A stretch of DNA of 13,358 bases. Source: Cyclobacteriaceae bacterium. Its GTDB lineage: Bacteria; Bacteroidota; Bacteroidia; Cytophagales; Cyclobacteriaceae. The stretch is from the NCBI GenBank assembly GCA_029882725.1, contig JAOUKG010000013.1:1-13358 (forward strand), written 5' to 3'. Under the pieces are notes generated by a model, which did no database searches, was not told the origin of the DNA, and saw nothing but the letters and a program-made list of their open reading frames with translations. Each line of letters starts with the position of its first letter. Position 1 is the stretch's first letter. Positions 6,380 to 13,358 of this stretch are shown in pieces. Made by a program: the position numbers and the translations under genes.

Positions 6380-9300
6380 ATGGAGCATTGCAAAAAGGGA
6401 AATTTCTTTAAAACAACAAACAATAATCCAAGGGTTAGACATTTTTGGTTTTTCCTGTTTTTTTTTGTTATCCAATTCAGCTTCTGCCTGAATGCATATT
6501 CCTTCAATGACCCTCTGACAGCCCCTACACCCGTTCTTGACGACAGCACGGAAGCCAAAAGGAACCGCGCGCACCAACTCCTTGAAGATGTGGTCAGCTC
6601 ACAGCGTTTTGTGGAAATGCTAAGTTCCATACAGGAAATAGAACTTCCGGTTGGAGTTGCCAAAAGTGGAGGAGCCATAGATTACAGCATATTGATTGAC
6701 CGAATTACCTTTACCCGGGAAGGGGCCATGATGGAGGTATACATGTCGCTGGAGCTGCCACAAACGGGCGACAGACTGGCTTTTAATGGAAAAGTGCCGC
6801 TTTCAGCATCTGGTGGCATTGCCGGAAATGCTAAAATATATTTGTTGGGCAATCACTATGTTAAAATCAACAATTCCACACTGGTCAATTTTAAAGGAAA
6901 TACAGGAAATGCCACAGACGGGTCCTTTGTTGAGTTTGACTGCAATGGTTTTGTGGGTTTGGGCCTGGAAGTAGAAGTGGAATTCTCCCGTGATTTCATT
7001 GTTCCTGAAGATCCTAATGGAAAGGTACTAGAAGGTGATGCCAGGATAAAAACCGCCTTTTCCACGTATTTGAATGACTTTAACAATCTGATGGTGGGCG
7101 TTTCACTTCCGCCTTTTCAGGTTACCGGCCTGAAAGATTTCGGCTTTACTGTTGAGCAGGCTTTTCTTGACTGGTCCGATCTGGCCAATCCGGAAGGGAT
7201 GGTGTTTCCACCGAACTACAGCAATCCCTTTACGGATGCCGGTATGGGACAATTGTGGCGGGGTTTTTATCTCAAAAAACTCGAGATCCGACTTCCTGAA
7301 GGTTTTCAGGATAGGGAAGCAAACAACAGGGTGACACTGGGAGCGGAAAACATGTTGCTGGACGAACAGGGGTTCACCGGAGAGGTATTTGCTGAAAATG
7401 TAGTGGAGAAGGGAAGCATGAATGGTTGGGCCTATTCCCTGGACAGGCTGGAATTGGGAATAATGACCAATCAGGTGACCCGGTTTGAAATGGGAGGTAA
7501 ACTGACAGTTCCCGTTATTAAATCTTCGGAAGGAAAGCCAACAGAGTTTGCCTATAAGGCATTGAGAGGGGAAGGCGGGGATTATCTTTTCAACGTGGGC
7601 ATAAACGACAATTTAAAACTACCGGCCTTTGCCGCCGACCTCACCCTGCATCCAGGCTCTTCAATCGTAGTAAAAGAAAGGGACGGTAAATTTTACCCCA
7701 GTGCCATACTAAACGGTGACCTGAGCATTGGCATTGAGGAAAAAGGCCCCAAGGCCAGTTTTGCCAGTATTGCTTTTGAGGGAATGGTGATCAGTTCAGA
7801 AGCACCGAAATTTCAAATTAAAGCCATTGGGCTGGGCTCTGGAGAGCAAAACAATGTATCGAAATTCCCAGTGGTCATCAATAACATTTCTGTGAAAAAC
7901 GAAGGTGCCGACAGGATGGGGCTAAGCTTCGACCTGGCCGTGAACATAGGGGGCAAACCTGAAGAAGAAGGCTTTAAGGGATCTTCATCCCTGACAGTAT
8001 GGGGGAAGGAAGAAATAACCCCGGTATATTCCAGCAACGGGCAGGTAACAGGAAACGACACCGACTGGGTTTTTGAAAAGGTCGAAATGAGCCGTGTCCA
8101 TGTGGAAGTAAGGAAACCCAATAAGATTGAATTGATCGGTGATATCGCCTTTTTTGATGAAGATCAGGTGTATGGTGATGGGTTTATGGGGGAAGTAAAT
8201 GCGAAATTTGGTCCCAAAGGCATTGAAGCATACGCAAAGGTATTGTTTGGAAAAAAACCAGACTACCGCTATTGGTTTGCCGATGCTATGGTCACTATGC
8301 CAAAAGGCATACCCCTTGGCCCAGGTCTTAACATGAACGGTTTTGGCGGAGGTTATTTTTCCAATATGACACAAAGTACGGCGCAAATGGCCAGTCAGTA
8401 TGGAAAAACCGAGTCAGGTATTTATTATGTACCTGATCCTGATGCCCTGGGCCTGAAAGCTGCAGTGAGCCTGAGCTCTGCCACTGAGGGAGCCTTTGAA
8501 GGGAAGGTAGCGTTTACATTGGATATTAACCGGCATGGTGGTATCAACTCCGTTACCTTCAACGGAAGTGCCGAGTTTATGAATGAAGGGCTGGGGAACC
8601 TGGAAGAGAAAGTAAGGTCTATGGTGCCCGCTGCTATTGAAGGGCAGATTTCCCAAAATTCCGATTCTGGGGAAGGAAGCATCACTGGTGATGTGATGCT
8701 CCATTATGACAACCTGAACAAGGTGTTTCATGGGAACCTGGAAATTTATGTAAATGTTGCAGGAGGATTGTTACGGGGAATAAACCCAGGAAACAAAGCC
8801 GGTTGGGCAGTTATACACTTTGAAGAAAATGACTGGTATGTACATGTGGGCACGCCTTCACAACCCCTGGGTCTGGAGCTTGTGGGTGTCTTCAAGGCGA
8901 CAAGCTATTTTATGATGGGCAGGGACTTGCCAGGAAGCCCTCCACCACCATCACAGGTTACCGATCTGCTCGGGGCTGTGGACCTGGATTATATGCGGGA
9001 CTTCAATGCGCTCCAATCGGGCAATGGATTTGCCTTCGGCCTGGGTTTCAATGCCAATACCGGTGAAAAAAACCTGGCCATGTTCTATGGCAATTTTAAT
9101 GCAGGTACAGGCATTGACATGATGCTGAAAAATTACGGGAGTCAGTACCATTGCCAGGGATCTTCAGGCCCCATGGGCATAAACGGATGGTATGCCAATG
9201 GACAGGCCTATGCTTATTTATCTGGAAAAATAGGGGTCAATGTGAACCTGAAATTCCACAAGGGAAAGTACAATATTCTTGACATTAAAACCGCAGCATT

Positions 9301-10921
9301 GCTACAAGCCAAAGGGCCGAACCCCTTTTGGATGATGGGCAGTGTGGGAGGTTACTACGAAATCCTGGGAGGATTGGTGAAAGGCCAGTGTAAATTTGAT
9401 GTGGTGGTAGGTGAGGACTGCAAGCCGGTAGGTGAAGAACAGGTATTGGCCGGTGTGGACATGATTGCCGGCATCACCCCCTTGAACAATGCCAAAGAAG
9501 TAGATGTTTTTGTGGCTCCTCAGGTGGCCTTTAACATTCCTGTGGGAGAAATTTTTGAAATCACCGACGAACAGGGGGTGAAAAGGTCTTTCAGGGCCGT
9601 TCTTGAAGAGTTCTCAGTAACTGATGGTGGTGTTCCTGTTAAAGGAAGCCTTGAGTGGAACCAAACCAATGATGTGGTCATTTTTGATGGCTGGGACATC
9701 CTTCCTGGAAACAAGGAACTTATGGCAAGGGCAAAGCTGGTTTTTGAAGAAAACAAAGGTGGGAACTGGACAAAAGTGAAGTTTGACGGGAAAATTGTGG
9801 AGGAAACCGTGGAAACCTCCTTCACCACAGGAGCGGCCCCTGATTACATCCCGGAAAACAATGTACTGGTTTCTTACCCGATAAACGAACAGTTGAACTT
9901 CTACCCGAAGGAATATAACAAAGGCTTTATAGAATTAAAGGACGGACAGCCCTACCTGTTTGAACCAGGTGAGGAGTGGGAGCAAAAAGTGAGGTTTTCA
10001 GCGACGGGGGGCGATGGCTTTGTGGACACCGGTTTTACCTATAATGCAGACGAAAAAACAGTAAACTTCAATTTGCCCGATGGCTTTTCAAACGCTCAGG
10101 TGTACCGCTTTGAAATTGTGAACATTCCAAGAACCACCGGAACGGTAATAGATGCCAATGTGACCCGGGTTGAAACCGAGCTTTCGTCCACAGATCCTGA
10201 AATGGCTACCCTGACCACCAAAAACCTGGAAGGTGAAGTGACCAACCTCGAGCTTAAGTCCATTTACAGCAGCCGTTTCCGAACCAGCAAGTACAATACC
10301 TTTACCGATAAGATGAAGTCGGTAAGCCTGGGACAGACCTTCAGGCTGAACCGGGCCGTGAACGTAATTTACCTGATGGCCTATGTTAAGGGCGATGAGT
10401 ATTTTGATGAACCTGAAATATATGGTGGCTCGCATAGTGAAAAGTTAATTCAAATGGAGGCCATTACGGAGGGGAATGCCTGGTATGGCAATTATGCTTT
10501 CCCCTTGGTGTATGAGGGTTACCCACTATTGGGTTGGATGAAGGTAAACAGGTCAAATCCTGAGGAACTGGGAGTACCTCCTGTAAGGGATGTGTATTTC
10601 GACGGATTTGAAACGGGCGTTACCTTGGGCAATCCCATGTATGAAAGCTCCCAACCTGGATATGATTTTGAAAAAATAACCTATAATTTCGGTGTTCCTG
10701 TGGCTTATGACTATTTCCATTTAAGAAACCTGGCGGCCAATTACCTGGTAGATAATCCTACCGTAACAGATCCCAGAATTGAAAAACTGATCCTTGAGCC
10801 ATTACCACGCATCCGTTATGGTGAATACCGTTTAAGGTTGAATTACATCATTCCCGGTATAGAGCAGAAGACTTCAGAATATGAACTCCGGTTGTTTAAC
10901 CCCATAACCGATAATGACTGA
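6380..10921 (+). CDS. Very large secreted beta-rich protein of unknown function, with an SbsA-like Ig domain
   Basis: 1513 residues. The start at 6380 gives a Sec-type signal with a long basic n-region (Lys5, Lys6, Lys11, Arg18, Arg20) and a Phe-rich core at about 22-38 (HFWFFLFFFVIQFSFCLNAY). No membrane span follows. The body (about 60-1020) is a run of Gly/Asp/Asn-rich beta segments with repeated themes such as G-[KN]-hydrophobic strands and FGGGYF; I recognise no catalytic motif. A PPPP turn lies near 853-857. Residues about 1029-1152, from GITPLNNAKEVDVFVAPQVA to SFTTGAAPDY, have the start and end signatures of bacterial SbsA-type Ig-like domains. A further ~360 residues of beta-rich sequence follow, ending without an obvious type IX secretion C-terminal domain. 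It overlaps the next gene by 8 bases, so translation is probably coupled. The likely role is structural or adhesive at the cell surface, or as a partner of the other secreted products; this is inferred. I did not recognise the family. Confidence 0.85.
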   Translation: MEHCKKGNFFKTTNNNPRVRHFWFFLFFFVIQFSFCLNAYSFNDPLTAPTPVLDDSTEAKRNRAHQLLEDVVSSQRFVEMLSSIQEIELPVGVAKSGGAIDYSILIDRITFTREGAMMEVYMSLELPQTGDRLAFNGKVPLSASGGIAGNAKIYLLGNHYVKINNSTLVNFKGNTGNATDGSFVEFDCNGFVGLGLEVEVEFSRDFIVPEDPNGKVLEGDARIKTAFSTYLNDFNNLMVGVSLPPFQVTGLKDFGFTVEQAFLDWSDLANPEGMVFPPNYSNPFTDAGMGQLWRGFYLKKLEIRLPEGFQDREANNRVTLGAENMLLDEQGFTGEVFAENVVEKGSMNGWAYSLDRLELGIMTNQVTRFEMGGKLTVPVIKSSEGKPTEFAYKALRGEGGDYLFNVGINDNLKLPAFAADLTLHPGSSIVVKERDGKFYPSAILNGDLSIGIEEKGPKASFASIAFEGMVISSEAPKFQIKAIGLGSGEQNNVSKFPVVINNISVKNEGADRMGLSFDLAVNIGGKPEEEGFKGSSSLTVWGKEEITPVYSSNGQVTGNDTDWVFEKVEMSRVHVEVRKPNKIELIGDIAFFDEDQVYGDGFMGEVNAKFGPKGIEAYAKVLFGKKPDYRYWFADAMVTMPKGIPLGPGLNMNGFGGGYFSNMTQSTAQMASQYGKTESGIYYVPDPDALGLKAAVSLSSATEGAFEGKVAFTLDINRHGGINSVTFNGSAEFMNEGLGNLEEKVRSMVPAAIEGQISQNSDSGEGSITGDVMLHYDNLNKVFHGNLEIYVNVAGGLLRGINPGNKAGWAVIHFEENDWYVHVGTPSQPLGLELVGVFKATSYFMMGRDLPGSPPPPSQVTDLLGAVDLDYMRDFNALQSGNGFAFGLGFNANTGEKNLAMFYGNFNAGTGIDMMLKNYGSQYHCQGSSGPMGINGWYANGQAYAYLSGKIGVNVNLKFHKGKYNILDIKTAALLQAKGPNPFWMMGSVGGYYEILGGLVKGQCKFDVVVGEDCKPVGEEQVLAGVDMIAGITPLNNAKEVDVFVAPQVAFNIPVGEIFEITDEQGVKRSFRAVLEEFSVTDGGVPVKGSLEWNQTNDVVIFDGWDILPGNKELMARAKLVFEENKGGNWTKVKFDGKIVEETVETSFTTGAAPDYIPENNVLVSYPINEQLNFYPKEYNKGFIELKDGQPYLFEPGEEWEQKVRFSATGGDGFVDTGFTYNADEKTVNFNLPDGFSNAQVYRFEIVNIPRTTGTVIDANVTRVETELSSTDPEMATLTTKNLEGEVTNLELKSIYSSRFRTSKYNTFTDKMKSVSLGQTFRLNRAVNVIYLMAYVKGDEYFDEPEIYGGSHSEKLIQMEAITEGNAWYGNYAFPLVYEGYPLLGWMKVNRSNPEELGVPPVRDVYFDGFETGVTLGNPMYESSQPGYDFEKITYNFGVPVAYDYFHLRNLAANYLVDNPTVTDPRIEKLILEPLPRIRYGEYRLRLNYIIPGIEQKTSEYELRLFNPITDND

Positions 10922-13031
10922 AATGAAAACGATCTGTAAACATAGCGCCCGCCTCATGGTTTTTGTAGCCATGGTTTTCTTCCAGGTCATTGCTTTTGCC
11001 CAATCTGACGACAATGTGGACAAAGGGGAATCCCTGTCGGTAATTGCCCGTCCTTCCGCTGATTCGGTCACACTTCGCTGGGCGCCCAAAGACATACAAA
11101 CCTGGGAAGAAGGAAACCGGTATGGCTACGTGATCGAAAGGTATTTACTGGCTCGCAACAACACCATGGTTTCACCCCCTGAGAAAACCATTTTGACACC
11201 AACTCCCGTAAAACGCCTTGAAGATCCCTCATGGGAACCTCTTGTAAAGGTAAATAATTATGCAGCCATTGCTGCACAGGCCATTTTTGGTGAAAGGTTT
11301 ACCGTGGATATGGGTCAACAGGACGTGTTTTCCATTGTGAACCAGGCCAGGGAGGAGGAACAGCGCTTTACATTTGCCCTGTTTTGTGCAGACATGTCGC
11401 CCGCCGTGGCCATTGCATCGGGCCTGTGGTTTACCGACCACCAGGTAGTGAAGGGCCAAAGATATTTGTACAGGGTCATGGTAAATAAACCGGAGAGCCA
11501 GCAACGCCCCATGGGCAGTGTTTTCCTCAATACCGACGATGAGTATGAACTTCCGGTCCCTTCCGGCATAACCGGTGATTTTAACGAAAGTACCGTGATG
11601 CTGAAATGGGACAAAGCCATAATGGGAAAGTATACGGCCTATGTAATTGAACGGTCTGCAGACGGGAAAAAATTTGAAAGGATATCAGATATCCCCGTGG
11701 TTTCAGTGGCCCCGTTGGGAGGAAAGGAAAACCGTTATGAATATGCATCAGACTCCCTTCCTGTTATTGGGCAAACATACCATTACCGGGTGAAGGGTAT
11801 TACCCCTTTCGGGGAAACGGGTCCAGCCTCTGAAACAGTCAGTGGCTCCGGGGCGGTTGAGTTATCTGTTGGACCCAACATATTTGAAGGGGTAAACCTG
11901 GATAACCGTTCTGTAAGTATCAAATGGGAGTTTGAAGAAAAAAACAACAAGGAACTGGCTGGGTTTACCGTTGAAAGGGCCACGTTTCCGAAAGGACAAT
12001 ATAAGGTGTTGACAGGAAGCAGGCCACTTCCGGTGGAGGTTAGGGAATTTGTGGACAACCAGCCGGAAATCACCAATTATTACCGGGTTTTGGCAGTGTC
12101 AAAAGGAGGAAAGGAATACAGGTCACCACTATATTATGTTCAACTGGTGGACAGTGTGCCTCCCGTTGCCCCCAGGGGGTTAAAGGCAGTGGTAAGCGAT
12201 TCGGGTGTGGTGACCCTTTCCTGGGATCCCAATCAGGAAAGTGATATTTATGGCTACCGGGTGTACAAAGCCAATTATGAGACAGAAGAGTTTTCAGAGT
12301 CCACCAATGAACCTGTTTTGCAAATTGCATTCCATGAAAAGGTGAACCTGAACACACTGAGTGAGAACCTATATTATAAGGTAATGGCAATAGACAACAG
12401 CCAGAACCATTCTTCATTGTCTGAAGTGTTGATGGTGGCTCTTCCAGACAAGGTAAAACCGGAACCTCCCGTGTTTATGCCGGTACAGTCCGATGAAGAA
12501 GGATTGAAACTGAGCTGGCAGGCCAGTGCAAGCCGTGATGTGGTAAGTTATGAGGTTTTAAGGAAAGACCGTGGGGGCAATGAATGGGAACAGGTAGATG
12601 TAATCGATGCATCGGAAGCTGTAAATCCTTTTGAATACATAGATGAAAAAGCAGGAAGCGGAAGGACTTATGTGTATACCCTTCTGGCAATTGATGAAGC
12701 CGGGTTAAAATCGGATTCTGCCCAATTTGTGCAGGGGGCATGGGTGAACAACCGTTTACAGGCACCGGTAAAATGGCGGTCACCTGAAATTGAAGCAGAA
12801 AAGAAGGAGGTGAACCTATCGTGGAAATATGAGAGGGCAGATGTGAGCAGGTTCCTGTTGTACAAGTCCACGGGGGAAAACCCACCTGTGTTGTACAAGA
12901 CCCTCCAGGGAAACCTTCGAAACTTTACCGACTCTATAATTATTGGAGGACAGGTTACATACAGGATACTGGTGGTTTTTGAAGATGGAGGCAAATCCAG
13001 GATAAGTGAGGGGTTATTGGTTAAATTTTGA
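10914..13031 (+). CDS. Secreted protein of about six fibronectin type III domains
   Basis: 705 residues from ATG 10914, or 702 from the in-frame ATG at 10923, which sits 1 base after the upstream TGA and gives MKTICKHSARLMVFVAMVFF followed by QVIAFA-Q, a clean Sec signal. The mature part is a string of fibronectin-III-like beta sandwiches, each with the x-LxW / Y-x-[VI]-x-R / YxYRV pattern: about 38-210 (one degenerate domain with an insertion), 214-312 (VMLKWDKAI, YVIERS, YHYRVKGI), 320-415 (VSIKWEF, FTVERA, YYRVLAV), 418-512 (VTLSWDP, YRVYKA, YYKVMAI), 516-612 (LKLSWQA, YEVLRK, YVYTLLAI) and 616-705 (VNLSWKY, FLLYKS, TYRILVV). There is no catalytic motif, anchor or C-terminal sorting domain. 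Fibronectin-III strings act as spacers or protein-binding arms. The tight placement between two other large secreted proteins suggests the three form one surface or secreted complex. Confidence 0.88.
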   Translation: MTEMKTICKHSARLMVFVAMVFFQVIAFAQSDDNVDKGESLSVIARPSADSVTLRWAPKDIQTWEEGNRYGYVIERYLLARNNTMVSPPEKTILTPTPVKRLEDPSWEPLVKVNNYAAIAAQAIFGERFTVDMGQQDVFSIVNQAREEEQRFTFALFCADMSPAVAIASGLWFTDHQVVKGQRYLYRVMVNKPESQQRPMGSVFLNTDDEYELPVPSGITGDFNESTVMLKWDKAIMGKYTAYVIERSADGKKFERISDIPVVSVAPLGGKENRYEYASDSLPVIGQTYHYRVKGITPFGETGPASETVSGSGAVELSVGPNIFEGVNLDNRSVSIKWEFEEKNNKELAGFTVERATFPKGQYKVLTGSRPLPVEVREFVDNQPEITNYYRVLAVSKGGKEYRSPLYYVQLVDSVPPVAPRGLKAVVSDSGVVTLSWDPNQESDIYGYRVYKANYETEEFSESTNEPVLQIAFHEKVNLNTLSENLYYKVMAIDNSQNHSSLSEVLMVALPDKVKPEPPVFMPVQSDEEGLKLSWQASASRDVVSYEVLRKDRGGNEWEQVDVIDASEAVNPFEYIDEKAGSGRTYVYTLLAIDEAGLKSDSAQFVQGAWVNNRLQAPVKWRSPEIEAEKKEVNLSWKYERADVSRFLLYKSTGENPPVLYKTLQGNLRNFTDSIIIGGQVTYRILVVFEDGGKSRISEGLLVKF

Positions 13032-13036
13032 AAAAT

Positions 13037-13358
13037 ATGCATAAGTTCATAAAAATATATTTTTTAAGACGTCTTATTTCTTTTGATCTATCAAAACAGA
13101 CTTTATTACTGTTATTTTTGGCAGTCCTTTTTGTAACTCCTTTTGATTCCTTATCCCAAACTGCCTGGGTTGCTAAGATTGATTTCAAGATTACTAAATC
13201 AGGTTATAGGTATACCACTCTTAACTCTTCTACGGTAACCTTTTCAGGACAAACCAAGTCAGGGGGAGAATCATTTTATTTTTCAGGCACAGGAATTCCA
13301 AGTGGGGACTTATTTATTTCTGCATTAGGAACAGCCAGTTCCCCTCATATCCCTACCG
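13037..13358 (+). CDS. N-terminus of a third secreted protein (possible TANFOR-type giant protein), cut by the window edge
   Basis: An open frame from ATG 13037-13039, 5 bases after the fibronectin-III gene's stop, runs 107 codons to the window end. The N-terminus has a basic region (MHKFIKIYFLRRLISF), a hydrophobic core LLLLFLAVLFV at about 23-33 and a probable cleavage near SLS-Q (about residue 41). The mature start reads TAWVAKIDFKITKSGYRYTT, then LNSSTVTFSG and SGGESFYFSGTGIPSGDLF, a beta-rich module. From memory this layout (large protein, fibronectin-III protein, then a giant protein) fits Bacteroidota loci ending in a TANFOR-domain protein, but 107 residues cannot prove it. The codons look more A/T-rich than in the two preceding genes. 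What lies beyond the edge would decide the function of the whole operon. Confidence 0.75.
   Translation, partial: MHKFIKIYFLRRLISFDLSKQTLLLLFLAVLFVTPFDSLSQTAWVAKIDFKITKSGYRYTTLNSSTVTFSGQTKSGGESFYFSGTGIPSGDLFISALGTASSPHIPT

Overview
The window looks like a member of the Bacteroidota. Coding sequences lack clear Shine-Dalgarno sites, several proteins carry Sec, Tat or lipoprotein signals, one A/T-rich site matches the phylum's TAnnTTTG -7 promoter consensus, and the families present (secreted Gfo/Idh/MocA oxidoreductases paired with DUF6807 proteins, very large fibronectin-III secretory proteins) are typical of that phylum. Family assignments were made by reading the translations, without any database search.

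Left block (1-3728, minus strand): a tight four-gene run read leftward. It encodes a DUF6807 protein, a Tat-exported Gfo/Idh/MocA oxidoreductase, a second and divergent DUF6807 protein, and the first 46 codons of a lipoprotein that leaves the window. Gaps are 22, 1 and 13 bases. All four products carry export signals, so this looks like an envelope-located carbohydrate or cyclitol oxidation module. The oxidoreductase has no ATG, GTG or TTG upstream of its Tat signal and probably starts at ATT.

Middle block (3729-6379): a scarred region. A 557-base gap holds two small REP-like palindromes and a perfect 12-bp hairpin. Then come three gene fragments joined end to end: the C-terminal half of a DUF1028 protein (minus), the C-terminal part of a secreted metzincin-like protein with a pre-toxin-like tail (plus), and about 55 codons of a DDE integrase (minus). 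The DUF1028/metzincin junction can be narrowed to about ten bases, the metzincin/integrase junction to about a dozen. The remaining ~665 bases hold no gene, only a near-identical pair of 20-base direct repeats and a possible promoter.

Right block (6380-13358, plus strand): an operon of three secreted proteins: an unrecognised 1513-residue beta-rich protein with an Ig-like domain, a 705-residue protein of about six fibronectin-III domains, and the N-terminus of a third secreted protein cut by the window edge. The genes overlap by 8 bases or are separated by 5. My tentative reading is that this is a Bacteroidota surface/secreted system whose third gene is a giant TANFOR-type, effector-like protein. 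The orphan metzincin/pre-toxin fragment at 4.7-5.5 kb would then be a displaced C-terminal cassette from such a giant protein. That link is inference and needs the sequence beyond 13358 to test.
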